A DNA stretch of 64,000 bases from Sporisorium sorghi (lineage: Eukaryota > Basidiomycota > Ustilaginomycetes > Ustilaginales > Ustilaginaceae): contig JALCCG010000046.1 of NCBI GenBank assembly GCA_023212695.1, positions 9,496 through 73,495 on the forward strand, read 5' to 3'. The notes under the pieces are model-generated. The model did not search any database and had not been told where the DNA came from. It was given only the letters and a program-made list of their open reading frames with translations. Both the position numbers and the translations under genes were made by a program. Positions 19,758-33,517 of this stretch are shown piece after piece (the stretch's first letter is position 1; each line of letters opens with the position of its first letter).

Positions 19758-21794
19758 TCAGTCAATGGAGACATCTCCGTGCAGTGGCGGATTGCGGCCG
19801 TAGGCGGAATCCGGATGCAAGCCCACGTGAGAGGCTGGGTTCGCTTCCGAGTTCACGCCCTGGATTGAAGTGCTTGCGGCGAGCGATGACGGAGATGCGG
19901 ACGGGACATCCACCGGGTTCTCCTGGTCAGCATCCGGTGAAAATTTGAGAGAGGAACTGGAGGGGAGCGAGTTGTCATCCTTGCTGATGTCTGCAGAGGA
20001 ACGATCAAAGGTCATCGAGGTGTCCAAGAGATCTGTAGCGACGGTGGTGTCAGCCTCTGTGTCGTTGCCGTCGTCGTCCATCTGTCGCTGCATCTCTTCA
20101 AGCTCGGCAGGGTGCAGGACCTTGCCGCCGGTGTTCTCGGGTTCGTCGTACTCTGCTAGGATGGCTTTACGTGCTTGTTCGACCATGTGATCGACGAGGT
20201 CCTTGCAGCGCTGATGTGCAGCTTCGAGTTCAGGATCCTCTTTTACCAAGAGAATATCGTCGTCATCTTCACTGTCGGTCAGATCGTCCTCGTCGCTGAA
20301 TATTGCACTCGCCGCGGAATCGCGAGGAGCTGCTGCTGTAGGAAGACCTCTGCCGTCCCTGAGGCGCCTCTTGAGTTCGCGTATCTCTTTGGCTTGCTTC
20401 AATTTTGTGACCTCGAGAGCAGAGTTGATGGCCAAGAGACTCTTGTTGGTGATTTCGAGGTCGAGTAGCTTGCGATGTACACGTGCCTCTTCGGCTTCGC
20501 CGACCTCGCTGGGCGAGCGTGGCGTTTCGGATGAGGGTGAGAGAGGCTGAGCGGCGGAGAGCGCAGAAAGGGCGCTGGAGCCAAAGCTACTGCGATGTTC
20601 TGCGTTGGGACTCAAAGGTGCGACCGCGGTGGCCAGGTCCATGAAGCTTGGTGGCAAGGCGGCTCGCTGCAGGGCAGGTGTAGGACGTAGGCCAGCTCTG
20701 CCAGTGGTCATTGCTGAGCCCGGCTCGACGCGGGTGGCTGAGCCTGCGTTGGGGAAGCCAAAGCCTCGAGACTCGCTGGGCGAGATAGCGTAGACTGCCT
20801 GGTCGTCTGCAGGAGCGTTGGAGCCATTGATGGCACCGAGATCCCTTGTGGGCTCTGCGAGTTTGGCAGGAGCGGGCGCAGGGACAGGTATTGACGCTTG
20901 ACGGGCCGAGAGGATAGGTTCAGAATTGTGTGCGACTGGCCGCGGCTTTGCCGGGCTGGTTGGTTGCGCGGAGGTGACCGTTGCGAACGCTTGCGGTGCT
21001 GCCGTCGGGTTGGGTGAAGGAGCCCTGGTTTTGGACAATGCAGCGGCGCGTTCGAGCGCGTCTTGGGTGCGCTGCGGCGAAAGATGAGCGCGAGGCGGTA
21101 TTGATGCAGCTGGTCGAGTGGATGTGGAGGGAGTGGATGGCTTCTGGAACGGGGATTGGTCGGCCCGCGGTAGCGGTGATCTGAGAGAAGCGGATGGTGC
21201 CAGCTGCGAGGATGCGGATGCTCTGACGCTGGGCGAGGAGACGGAGGGTGAAGCAGCGCCAAAGTCGACACTGCCATTTCGTGCTCGAATCTTTGGTGAG
21301 CGCAGAGAAGCAAGATTGGAATCGATGGCGGCGTCGTTCCTGGCCTCGCCGAGTTTGTATGAAGAGGTTGTGACGCCAACGGTAGAGCCTGACCTGCCAT
21401 GAAAGGTGGGAGTTGCGCGTACGGTGGGAGACTGAGCCGAGAGTCTGGCTGTGATGGTAGTCGAGCTTGAGGAAGAGGCAGACATGGGTCTGGCAGACAA
21501 GGAAGGAGACATGGCAGGACTGGATGCAACCGACGAGGGACTTGCAAAAGCAGACATATCGACGCGTGCGCGACCCGTACCGGGAGTGGGTCGTGAAGCG
21601 GTTGGAGTCACTTGGTTGGAGAGGGATGGAGATGAATAGCCATGCTGAGCTCTGACGATACGTGGACGCGCATTGGGCGTCACAGAGCTCGAGGGAGATT
21701 CCGATGGACCAGCATCCATTCGGCCCATCACCTTGCGCTTTGTGACAGCGGTGGGAGTTGACTGCGACATATCGAAGCACTTGAGCAGTCGCAA
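19758..21794 (-). CDS. Unknown Ser/Pro-rich protein with coiled coil and acidic region
   Basis: Single exon, 678 residues from the ATG at 21794; a second start eight codons later (MSQSTPTAVTKRK) is equally plausible. I do not recognise the family. Residues 1-430 are low-complexity Ser/Pro/Ala/Thr with many SP and TP sites and basic patches, as in proteins regulated by proline-directed kinases. At about 435-485 lies a predicted coiled coil (HRKLLDLEITNKSLLAIN followed by KQAKEIRELKRRL). Then comes an acidic stretch (DEEDLTDSEDDDD type) and a helical segment CKDLVDHMVEQARKAILAEY. The LDLEITNKSLLAIN block is the best anchor for homology search; similar blocks occur in uncharacterised fungal proteins. 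No membrane segment or signal peptide is seen. A cytoskeletal or nuclear scaffold is possible but unproven. Confidence 0.75.
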   Translation of the reverse strand: MRLLKCFDMSQSTPTAVTKRKVMGRMDAGPSESPSSSVTPNARPRIVRAQHGYSSPSLSNQVTPTASRPTPGTGRARVDMSAFASPSSVASSPAMSPSLSARPMSASSSSSTTITARLSAQSPTVRATPTFHGRSGSTVGVTTSSYKLGEARNDAAIDSNLASLRSPKIRARNGSVDFGAASPSVSSPSVRASASSQLAPSASLRSPLPRADQSPFQKPSTPSTSTRPAASIPPRAHLSPQRTQDALERAAALSKTRAPSPNPTAAPQAFATVTSAQPTSPAKPRPVAHNSEPILSARQASIPVPAPAPAKLAEPTRDLGAINGSNAPADDQAVYAISPSESRGFGFPNAGSATRVEPGSAMTTGRAGLRPTPALQRAALPPSFMDLATAVAPLSPNAEHRSSFGSSALSALSAAQPLSPSSETPRSPSEVGEAEEARVHRKLLDLEITNKSLLAINSALEVTKLKQAKEIRELKRRLRDGRGLPTAAAPRDSAASAIFSDEDDLTDSEDDDDILLVKEDPELEAAHQRCKDLVDHMVEQARKAILAEYDEPENTGGKVLHPAELEEMQRQMDDDGNDTEADTTVATDLLDTSMTFDRSSADISKDDNSLPSSSSLKFSPDADQENPVDVPSASPSSLAASTSIQGVNSEANPASHVGLHPDSAYGRNPPLHGDVSID

Positions 21795-22326
21795 GCTGCG
21801 ACTGCGAGAGGATGAGCGAGCAATGCGTCCAAACTAGCGCAAGGTGAGTGGCAAGTTCTGTCGCGATCGGTCCATTTCTCCGACGATCACGTTGCGTTTT
21901 GCCGTGCTTTGACCAGCTGAATCACGAGATGGCTAGGCAGCGAGAGTCCATGCTGAAGAGGTGCTTGATCGAGGACCACGGCGTGAGTGCTGTTGGGTGG
22001 ATGGGTCGGCACTACCGACAGGATGGATGGCGTTGTGGTGGAGGCGGATCAAGAGGAATCGCTGAGCACTGCAAAGTCACAATTGGTGTTGGCCTTTGCC
22101 CTCTCTCTCGCGGTTGATGCGTGAAATTGTTTGTGTCGGTGTGTTGTTCCGACACGCGACGTAATCAATCAGCAGCACAGCAGATGTCAAAGAACAAATT
22201 TTTGGCATCGGACCCTGTCGATTAACTATCACGAGCCTTAAATCGCAACATCCGTTGATAGTCACAGACACAAAAGACAGGCAGAGCATAGGCAGCAGCT
22301 ACTGTGATGGTCTCGGCATTGAACTG
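21795..22326. other. Spacer between unknown coiled-coil gene and mog1
   Basis: Holds the upstream side of the coiled-coil gene and the 3' side of mog1 (both minus strand). No element is recognised. Confidence 0.55.
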
Positions 22327-23029
22327 CTAGGCAAACAAGCTCCAATCACGAATCTGCAGGGACGCAGCAGCCAACTCGAATGCGGCTTGTGCTTGCGAAG
22401 GTTGCGGTGTGTCTCGTGCTTGGCCCGGCTCGTTGACGCTTAGAACGAGGTCGATCTGCTTGGAGGGTAGCCTCCACAGAGCGACGCGAATCTTCACTGC
22501 CTCTTCTGGCTCTGAGGCTTTTCCGAACTTCCTCACCAGCTGAGTTCCTGTGAGCAGCGCTGGTGGTGGTGTAGCTGGCGGTGATACCTCTTGCGACGGC
22601 GTCTTGGTTTCGAGCACCGTTGAGCTGCTCGCCGAGTTGTCGTGTGCAAGCGAAGAGAAGTGGAACCTGTCGCAGCGAGAACGTACGTCGTTTGCACCGT
22701 CAGCACCTTCAAGGCAAAGGGAAAGAATCGCGTCGACTTACCTGACAGCTTTGTCGAGGTTCTCGTCTGCTCCTTCGTCTGTTGCGAGCTGCAGCACTTC
22801 CACAATCAGGCTGACGTCCGAGTCATCGCGTACCAGCACCTCTTGGTTATCCGGAACTTGGCGAAAGTCGCTGTTGCAATCGCTCAGAGCAGACGTCAGT
22901 CATCGTCCAGTTGTTGGAGGAGCGCAGGCAGGCCAGCCGCCAACCTTACCTTGCATCGATGAAACCTGCGGGCAAGTCGACCGAAATGGCGCCGCCAAAC
23001 AGGGCCCTTGATTCCTTTGCGGAGGCCAT
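22327..23029 (-). CDS. MOG1: Ran GTPase-binding protein Mog1
   Basis: Three minus-strand exons, 22950-23029, 22742-22870 and 22327-22666, with introns of 79 and 75 bases; 182 residues. Mog1 binds Ran (Gsp1), promotes nucleotide release and helps nuclear protein import. The spliced protein follows yeast Mog1 end to end: MASAKESRALFGGAISVDLP, then AGFIDASDFRQVPDNQEVLV, then DENLDKAVRFHFSSLAHDN, the strand VKIRVALWRLPSKQIDLVLSVN and the conserved terminal SLFA. Each splice junction restores frame and homology, so the model is firm. The start context is weak but no other ATG lies in frame upstream of the FGGAI motif. It is divergent from erg6, sharing a 700-base intergenic region. Confidence 0.9.
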
Positions 23030-23727
23030 CGTGATGCTGCAATGCACCCAAGAAGCTATCTCTAGGCTTGATCGCGAGTCAAGTCAACAAGGTGTGCGTA
23101 GCGTCGAAGTCATGAACACGATTCAGTCAAGAGTCAAGAGTGGAGGCGAATCTGGCATACCAAAGATTCTTGCTTTGTCATGACTTGTCAGCGTCGCAAA
23201 TCCAGCAGCCTCTGAAAGAGGAAATCAGCTCATTTTCCGTTCTCGCTGAATACGGTTCGTGCAGGGTGCACCACGCGCAGCAGTCCATTTTTGTGTTGGG
23301 TTTTCTTCGCGTCCTCCTGCAGGGCGTGTGCCACAGCTGTGTTGGCCGAGCGCGCGCGCTTATTAAAGAAGAAGACCAAGAAATCTCATGATTTTCGTAT
23401 GGCAAGGACAGGCGTGTGTGTGTGTGTGCATCCTGTGAGTGGCACGAGCCTGGTGCTGGTGGTGCTGGCGAGCCTAAGCGTGTGTGCGTTTGCGTCTGCG
23501 TGTCGATCCTCCAATGATGCTCCGGAGCGGTACCAACATTTGCTAGACGACTTTCTCCTCACCACCTCCCTCCATCCTACGATCTACACTCTTTTCACCT
23601 GCTCCATCTGTACATACTCGATATATAAACAGTGAGTATAGCTCAACATACCGACGAGCGTACCCTGCCCTACTCCACCACTTACTCACCCTTTTCGCTC
23701 CTTGCCTCGTCTCGACTCACAACAGAA
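23030..23727. other. Divergent promoter region mog1 / erg6
   Basis: The mog1 side shows nothing distinctive. The erg6 side holds a (GT)n tract at 23412-23429, pyrimidine-rich DNA and a TATA box at 23622-23629. A possible 5' UTR intron of erg6 (GTGAGT near 23633 to ACAG at 23725) overlaps too closely with the TATA box for both to be used as such. Confidence 0.55.
23622..23629 (+). promoter_or_regulatory. TATA box of erg6
   Basis: TATATAAA lies about 100 bases before the erg6 ATG, a consensus match at a plausible distance. Confidence 0.55.
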
Positions 23728-24968
23728 ATGGCACCCACTGCTACCAGCGTCCGCAACAACGAGGGCATCGCCAACTACACCAAGTTCTGGCAGAAGGACT
23801 CCAAAGATGACTCGGCCACCGACATGGCTAACCGCCTCTCCGAGTACACCTCGGTCGTCAACGGATACTACGACGGCGCCACCGATCTCTACGAGTACGG
23901 CTGGGGTCAGAACTTCCACTTTGCTCGCTACTACCCCGGCGAGGCTTTCATGCAGGCCATCGCTCGTCACGAGCACTACCTCGCTCACCAGATGAGCCTC
24001 AAGCCCAAGATGCGCGTCCTCGACGTCGGTTGCGGCGTCGGTGGTCCCGCCCGTGAGATCGCTCGTTTCGCCGACGTCAACATTGTTGGTCTCAACAACA
24101 ACGAATACCAGATCCAGCGTGCACGCAAGTACACCGAGAAGGCCGGCCTCTCTACTCAAGTCGAGTGTAAGCTTCAACCCTTCTGAAACAGTGCCTTGCT
24201 ATCGATGGAGCAACACGCTGACTTTGCTGCCTTCTGCTTTACCCTTCTTCGCCGTACCACAGTCGTCAAGGGCGACTTTATGAAGCTTGCTGAGCAGTTC
24301 GGCGAGAACAGCTTCGACGCCGTCTACGCTATCGAGGCCACCTGCCACGCACCCAACTTCGAGGGCATCTACGGTGAGATCAAGAAGGTTCTCAAGCCCG
24401 GAGGAATCGTAAGTCGCTTCGCCTGCGTCCCATCTGCATCTTGTGACGTTTGCTGACCTTTTTTCCTTTCCCTCTGTCTCTTATTGCTTGCTTCCTCGCC
24501 GCGAAACAGTTCGGTGTCTACGAATGGTGCATGACCGACGCTTGGGACCCATCCAACCCCGAGCACAAGCGAATTGCCCACGGCATCGAGGTCGGCGACG
24601 GTATCCCTGAAATGCGCTCCATCAAGAACGCCCGAAACGCTCTCAAGACCGTCGGCTTCGAGATTGAGCACGAGGAGGACCTTGCTGACCGTGGAGACAA
24701 GATCCCCTGGTACTACCCCATCGCTGGAAGCTTGAAGGACTGCCAGACCGTCTGGGACTACTTCACCGTGGCCCGCATGACCAAGATTGGCCGAGCCACC
24801 ACCCAGACCGCCGTCAAGGTCCTCGAGACCCTCCGCCTTGTTCCACAGGGCACCCACTCGGTCGGTGCCTCGCTTGTCACAGCCGCCGATGCTCTCGTGG
24901 ATGGTGGTCGCACCAAGCTCTTCACCCCCATGATGCTCTTCGTCTGCCGCAAGCCCGCGTCAAACTAA
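23728..24968 (+). CDS. ERG6: Sterol 24-C-methyltransferase Erg6
   Basis: Three exons, 23728-24166, 24263-24408 and 24510-24968, with introns of 96 and 101 bases; 347 residues. Erg6 methylates C-24 of the sterol side chain using S-adenosylmethionine, a step in ergosterol synthesis at the ER or lipid droplets. Seen: [23 protein letters not shown] (sterol-binding region I, Tyr-rich), the SAM-binding motif [30 protein letters not shown], the acid-rich [24 protein letters not shown], and [11 protein letters not shown]. The C-terminal sterol methyltransferase domain ends [16 protein letters not shown]. All introns fall where frame and homology are restored. The enzyme is fungal- and plant-specific among eukaryotes. 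Codon use is strongly biased, as for a highly expressed gene. Confidence 0.96.
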
Positions 24969-25129
24969 AGCTGCTTCATACTTTCACACCTCCATTCATC
25001 TGCACGTCTCCGGTCATCATGTCATTCTCTGCATTGGCTCCATCTTACACTGTCACTTCGCGGTTCTGCTCTTGTAAATTTTGACTGATCCACATGCAAA
25101 CCAAGATGTGCAATGAGACTGAAAATCGT

Positions 25130-25949
25130 TCAGGCCGTCTTTTCCCACATCTGGTATTGATACCACGTCTCGCCTTCGCTCGTCACCATATCCTCCGAGT
25201 CATTGAGCGCACTCGGGCAGGCGCTGCCAAGGTATCCTCGCAGCGATCCAGCTGATGCTTGTGTCCACTCTTGCTGCTTGAGCACACCTGGTAGCTGCTC
25301 CGCCTCGATCTTGTCGCCTGCGACAAGTCGCTGGGCGTGCTCCACTTCCGATCTGTACTGCTCCTGCGTTCGGAATTCAGGAAAGTATGCATCGCATTCG
25401 TAGCGAGGGGCAAGAATGCGAGTCACCAGCAACTTGTCCACCGTGGCTACACTCGAGTCCAGATTGAGAAGATCCGTGTATAGCTGGGCGCCTCCGATGA
25501 CAAAGATTCTGCCGATCTTGGTCTGGGGAGCGGCCAGGTGTGCTAGAGCCTGCTCGACCGATGAGAAGACTTGGACGTTGTGCGAGTCCGGATCGCTGCG
25601 GAAGTTCCAATAGCACGAGTGAGATGCGCCTCAGGTCAGCTATAGTCGCGAGACAGTGGCCACGGCATCAAACTTACATTCCCAGATCTTGGGCGCTTGA
25701 AGTGCGGCTGATGACAACGTTGATCCGATCCGCAAGAGGCCGGAACTTGGGCGGGATGCTTGCCCATGTCTTCCTTCCCATGATTACAGCATTCCGAGCG
25801 CTGTGACGCTGGTCTTCTTCTGAGACGTGGCTTGTGATGCTGCGGAAGTAGGCCATCTCTCCCTTCAGGCGCCATGGTAGTCCGCCGTCTTTGCCGATGC
25901 CGTTCGTCAGAGACATGGCCGCGACCACCGCTAGCTTGAGCTTGCCCAT
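25130..25949 (-). CDS. DFR1: Dihydrofolate reductase
   Basis: Two minus-strand exons, 25678-25949 and 25130-25595, with an 82-base intron; 245 residues. The enzyme reduces dihydrofolate to tetrahydrofolate with NADPH, feeding thymidylate and purine synthesis. Seen: KLAVVAAMSLTNGIGKDGGLPWRLKGEMAYF (shown here in two halves: N-terminal strand plus the LPW loop with the catalytic acidic residue), VIMGRKTWASIPPKFRPL, INVVISRTS, and after the intron FVIGGAQLYTDLLN. The C-terminal part (YFPEFRTQEQYRSEV) is typical of fungal enzymes, and length is slightly above the ascomycete form. It is convergent with erg6, about 160 bases apart. The end WYQYQMWEK is close to the conserved final strand of the family. 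Confidence 0.94.
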
Positions 25950-27724
25950 CTTTGCAGATCGCCCTAATGAGGTCGAGAGGTAGCTGAGGTTGACTGAGCT
26001 TGACGAGGACCTCGATCTGTGGTAATGATGATGGTGGTGTTACGCAAGGGACGATTCAGCAAGCACGAGTGGAGGAGCCCGGCTGCGCTTGACAAATACC
26101 AACACTAGAAGATTTGCCAGTCTTCACCGATTCAGGGTCCCGGCGCCGCGGACCAGCCTCACGAAACTAACACTTGTTACCTGTGACTGTGACCCACAGC
26201 AACTTGCGCGTCGCGTAGTGGCTCCGCCCCCCCCCCCCCCCTTCTTCGAGCCATACCCGCTTCATCGTTCGTATGACAGCGGAGGCCCTACTACGAGCAA
26301 CATCACACGGCCGCGCCCTCCCTCAGCATGGTGGCCGAGCGGTGTTTGGTACGGTTACGAACCCAGATCGGCATCTGATCAGTCAACCTAATGCATCGCT
26401 TTCGCCCGATCGGTCTGACACGCGGTCAAGTCGCATGTCCACGCGGTGCGAGCTCTGCAAAGGACCGTGAAGACGATTTGTGTCTTCGACAGCCAGGGCT
26501 TTGCGCCGGCAACGCAAAACATCCGCCATTGTGTTTTGAGTCGCACATCGAATTTGTTACAAATGCAATGAATTGCTGCAAGTTCACAACTTTGAGTTCC
26601 ACGATTCATCAATCTCTTTGCAAAACAATCTGTCGAACTTCTCCGTGGGATGATCGGAAAGAAAGGCTCAAAAGATAAGTCTGTGGATTTCTCTCCGCAA
26701 CTGAAGACTAAGCCCGTCAGGAATTGCTGCTTCCTGCGAAAAAAATTATGATCTCAGGACACTCGCACAATGGCGACGCCTCCGTTCAAGCATCAGAGTC
26801 CATTCAAATTGACCTTTTTAATCATGAAAGATGAAAAGGATCGCTCCGACGTTGATCAAAATCGTCGAGAATGTCGATAAAATAGGTCAATAGGACCAAA
26901 AAGCGAAAAAAAAATGAACAGACCGAAGAAAATGAATGGCGAAATGTTGGCTCGAAAAGCTCTTTCTGGGCTCTTTTCAAGCTTGTTTTGATTTGCGTCA
27001 ACACTGGAGTTCATTGGCAGTCGTGATTTTCGTTAACGGAATACGAACAGCTAGACCGTTTCCTTTCGACAAGCGCCGCATTCGGCAGGGACTTCTACCG
27101 TTTTGGCGCCGTGAATGGCCTTGATCCGCAGCCTTTCACTCAACGATTTGAGACACGAGACGGAAAAAGGCCGTTTAAACACATAACTAGAAATTCATTC
27201 TTTGATCTCATTCATATCGTGAAGGTGGCTCCTGGGGTGGCTCCGCGGACGACTTTTTACTTTTTTCACGATATGATTGTTGTCACAACGGACAGGGCTG
27301 GAAGATTTCGATCAAGACGTCTCCATTTTTGATTTGCTTTCGTGTTTCCAAAAGGGTTGTGGGGCCTTTCTGAGTGAGACCATCTCGACGTGATCGGTAC
27401 ACTGTGCATGACAGATTCCTCGAACCACTTCCACCATCTCGAGCAGACCGATCACCTCGGGGAAGTGTTTCGGGTAACTTAGGCACTTTTGAAGCCATCG
27501 GACAGGCCTGAGCTTTGACTGAGTGTCTTGAGCTGGTGATGTCGGGTCTCGGCGCCACGCTGGACCCTGAACCTCCACACGCACACAGCACGAAAACAAG
27601 CCGACGTGCTGAGTCGTCAAGGTCTGCTGCGCATGCAAGCAACCACGATCAGCACGACCACCATACGTCCGCCTATCGCACCTCGAAGCCTGCGCAATAA
27701 GGCCTCGGCGCCTCCAACACCACC
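25950..27724. other. Long spacer with C15 tract and AT-rich island
   Basis: 1.8 kb between divergent DHFR and XPF genes. It holds a C15 run at 26227-26241 and, from about 26680 to 27340, a stretch visibly richer in A and T than its surroundings, with frames of 60-75 codons that resemble nothing. No tRNA is supported, although GGTGGCCGAGCGGT near 26330 recalls a tRNA D-arm. Confidence 0.55.
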
Positions 27725-30700
27725 ATGTCGGCGCACAGCAGCATCCTGCAGAGGGCTGCTCTGCTACCGTTTCATTGTCAGATCGTCGACTCACTAGTAC
27801 CTGGGCAAGACGACAGCCCGGACGAAGGAGATGCATTGGTCATCATCGCACGAGGCTTGGGCCTCCGCAGAATCGTCAGCACCATTCTACGCATCTATGA
27901 CTCGCCGAACAGTCTGGTCGTGCTGGTCAACGCTACCTCCGAGGAGGAGAGCGGCATCGGCGAAGAGCTCACAACGCTGGGCGTCCGCAAGCCGGGGCTC
28001 CGAGCCATTCATCACGAGATGCCTGCCAAGCAAAGATTCGAGATGTACCTTTCTGGAGGTATCATGAGCGTCACTTCGCGCATCCTGGTGGTGGACATGC
28101 TCAGCAAGAGGATTCCGACGGGTCTCATCACCGGACTCGTCGTTCTTCATGCCGAAAAAGTGACGCCGACCTCGGTGGAAGCCTTCATTGCACGCATCTA
28201 TCGTCAAGAAAACAAGGAGGGCTTTCTCAAGGCTTTCTCCGACAACCCGGAGCACTTTACGATGGGCATCAGTCCTCTGCAGACGGTGCTGAGCCAGCTC
28301 CGGATCAGGAAGGTGGAGCTTTGGCCGCGATTCCATCAACAGACGAGCAAAGACCTCGGCCAACGCAAGGCAGATGTCATCGAGCTTCACCAACCCTTGA
28401 GTCGATCCATGCGCAACATTCAGACAGCAATCATCGAATGCCTGGACGCATCTCTGTCCGAGCTCAAGCGCGGTAATGCTAATGTAAGCCGATTCTTCTC
28501 GTCCTCGGTACGAGGGATCTTCCGATGATTGCTGACATTCATTCCTGACCCAACACAGGTTGAGACGGACGACTTTTCTATCGAGCATGCCATCTTCCGC
28601 GCTTTTGACGTTGTTGTTCGCAGACAGCTCGATCCAATATGGCATCGAGTCAGTGCCAAGACGAAGCAGCTTGTCGGGGATCTTACGACACTTCGGAATC
28701 TGCTCAAGTAGGTCACCATCTCTTTTCGGCGTCACCCTCATCCGTTGATGAATCTGACCCCTGTTGCTCCTGCTTGTGCTTTCTCCAGCTATCTCCTTAC
28801 GTACGATTGTGTCACGTTCAACTCTTACCTCGAGACCATCCTGGCCTCGAGCACAACGACTTTCAAGGGCACCACACGCCAGAACCAATCTGCCTGGCTC
28901 TTCATGGACGCAGCCAATGTCATTTTCCACGAGGCTAAACGAAGGGTGTACATTTGGGACGAGTCCCGATCTCGGGAACCGCCTCCGGCCGGAGATGGTA
29001 CCTATGCAGACGACGAGGAAGCACTCCGGCAAGCAGAAGGAACCCGAGCAGACCCCGCGCAAGCTCACGAGGGGCCAGTGCCTCCAGAAGTCGAGCCTGT
29101 GCTCGAGGCCAACCCAAAGTGGCAGCTCTTGCAAGAGGTATTGGACGAAGTCGAGCAAGAGATCCACTTCAACTTCTCCGAGCCTGGTAAGCTTGGTCGC
29201 TGCCGCATTACCGTTGGTGCATTCGCTGACTCTCTTTCGCAACCGTACAGACTCAGGAGCTGGTAACACGATCTTGATCATGTGCGACTCCGAGAGGACC
29301 AGCATGCAACTTCGACAGATCATTTCCTCGATGGATGAATGTCCTCCGGGAGAGCCAGGGAAGAAGCTGATGCAGCAGCTACTGCGGTCCTACTTTCTCT
29401 GGAAAGGAGGTCTTGGTAAGCTCAACGGCGAACAAAAAGACGGCTCGGGGAGTGGCGAATCACGGACAGCCCCTAACGCAGCACAGGGGAACTTACCGCA
29501 GGCTGGTCCCATCAACGAAGCCTTGAAGCGGAAAGCGGCCTTCCAGAGGGGTCAACAGTCCTCTGCCAACAAGAGACGGCGCCAACGTGGCGGATCCTCT
29601 GCGCAAAGTGCGAGCGGACGATTCAGCAGTGCCATGGACGCAGCGGGCCAGGCGAGCTTCCAAGCCGAAGCAGCACAGGTTTCTGACTTGTAAGTGGAGA
29701 TAAAGAACACCTTTGGATGGGACTGCAAGACGCTAACGCGCTCCAACCGTGTCTGAAATTGCCACAGCATTGCTTCGGCGGCTAACGGCACCGAGAATGG
29801 ATCCTCGACCGTCGAAGCTCCCCTTGATGCCGAGCAGATCTCCGACGACATCGACGAGGTCGAATTCGACGCCTTCTTCGGCATGCTCAGCATGGAGAAC
29901 CTGGTGGTAGTCCGCTCATACCGAGGCGACCAAGACGACAAGGTTCTCCAAGAGCTGCGCCCCCGCTTCGTGATCATGTATGATCCAGATCCGGCGTTCG
30001 TCAGGCGAGTCGAAGTGTACCGAAGCACAAATCCTGGGGTCGGCGTGCGAGTCTACTTCCTCATCTACGCCGATTCCGTCGAGGAGCAGAGATACCTCAG
30101 CGCGCTTCGAAGAGAGAAGGAGTCGTTCGAGAGACTCATTCGAGAAAAGTCGATGATGGCTCTGCCACTCTCTGCCGATGGCCGACCGATTGCCGAAGAC
30201 GCGGATCAAAGATTCCTACGCACCATCAGCAGTCGTGTAGCTGGCGGACAACGGTCAGCGACGGCAGAACCTCCTCGAATCATCGTCGACATGCGCGAGT
30301 TCCGGTCAAGCTTGCCGTCCATGCTGCATGCAGCCGATATTCAGGTCATACCCTGCACTTTGCAAGTCGGCGACTACGTCTTGACACCGACAATGTGTGT
30401 CGAGCGAAAAAGTCTTAGCGACTTGATACAGAGTTTCAACTCGGGCCGATTGTACACGCAGTGCGAGCTCATGTGCGTGCACTACCAGCATCCGATCTTG
30501 TTGATCGAGTTCGATCAAGACAAGTCCTTTTCGCTCAAATCTGCTAACGATGGCAAGGCGACAGCACGGACTACTGGTACGGAGCTCGACATACAGGCCA
30601 AGCTCGTGCTGCTGACCTCGGCATTTCCAAGGCTGCGCATCATCTGGTCGAGCTCTCCCTATGCCACTTCCGACATCTTTGCTGACCTCAAGCAGAACTT

Positions 30701-31007
30701 TGACGAGCCGGATGCTGCCAAAGTAGCGTTGGTGGGTCTGGATGATGTGCTCGAAGCAGAAGGCAGCACTACGAGCGAGCTCGTCAGACGTGCTGACTGG
30801 CAGTCTTCGAGCGAGCATTCGTTCAATCTCGGCCCGCAAGATCTGCTTCGAGCTCTGCCTGGTGTCACCACGAAGAACTTCCGCTACATCATGAGTCAGG
30901 TCCGCGACATTTCGGATCTCTTCAGCATGTCTCAAGAGGATCTCAGCGAGCTCATCGGCGTCGAGCCGGCGCGGCAGCTGACGCGATTCATCGAACGAGG
31001 GCTTTGA
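27725..31007 (+). CDS. RAD1: DNA repair endonuclease XPF / Rad1
   Basis: Five exons, 27725-28483, 28559-28707, 28789-29186, 29251-29689 and 29768-31007; introns 75, 81, 64 and 78 bases; 994 residues. XPF pairs with ERCC1/Rad10 to cut DNA 5' of bulky lesions in nucleotide excision repair and trims flaps in recombination. Seen: a degenerate SF2 helicase-like region (about 30-580; ALVIIARGLGLRRIV, LSGGIMSVTSRILVVDML), the intron-spanning LLNYLLTYDCVTFNSYLE, then the ERCC4 nuclease domain (about 750-890) with IIVDMREFRSSLPSML and the metal-binding signature GDYVLTPTMCVERKSLSDLI, and a C-terminal helix-hairpin-helix pair (about 935-994; LRALPGVTTKNFRYIM) for dimerising with ERCC1. A basic, Gln/Ser-rich insert (residues about 480-580) precedes the nuclease. 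Confidence 0.94.
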
Positions 31008-31494
31008 TGTCTGACCGAGTCCGTTGTATGCAATCCAGTGACTCAACCTTCAACATGATTGAGACGCATTCTTCCTTCCCTTGATGTGACACGCTTGAAA
31101 CGTCCGGAATTGTTGAGCTGTCATGGACGACCCTGCGAAAGCAGGCATGAGTAGGACCGTCATTGCGTGATCCGTGGTTTGTCTTATGGCTTCAGGACTG
31201 CATTGAGCAAGAGCGACATGCGCAGGATCATGTTTGAATCGTCTCACGATCCATCTCAGCTGAGCCCACTGATCGAGGACGAACTGCGACCCCTGGGCGA
31301 TCGTGACGAAAGACGGCTCGATAACGACACGGACCGAGCGAGCAATGCGTCCTGGATACTTCAAGCGTTGATTTATATTTATGGTGAATGAGGATTTTTA
31401 CAAGACACCGGACCATGACCAGAGGGCTCTAGTGCCGGGTCAAGACTCATGGCTGATAAGGTGTGCAAAGGAGAGGTCGGGAAGGATTCGCTGC
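31008..31494. other. Convergent 3' regions of XPF and atp2
   Basis: Nothing beyond expected 3' untranslated sequence is seen. An antisense frame starting here and running through atp2 is a shadow of that gene. Confidence 0.6.

Positions 31495-33517
<2,023 letters not shown>

Noticed and set aside
23633..23727. Possible 5' UTR intron of erg6
   Set aside because: GTGAGT and ACAG are present, but the TATA box lies too close to the donor for both to be functional. Kept only as a note.
26328..26400. tRNA-like start GGTGGCCGAGCGGT
   Set aside because: No anticodon stem, T-arm (GGTTCGAATCC type) or acceptor stem could be formed; only the D-arm-like bases match.
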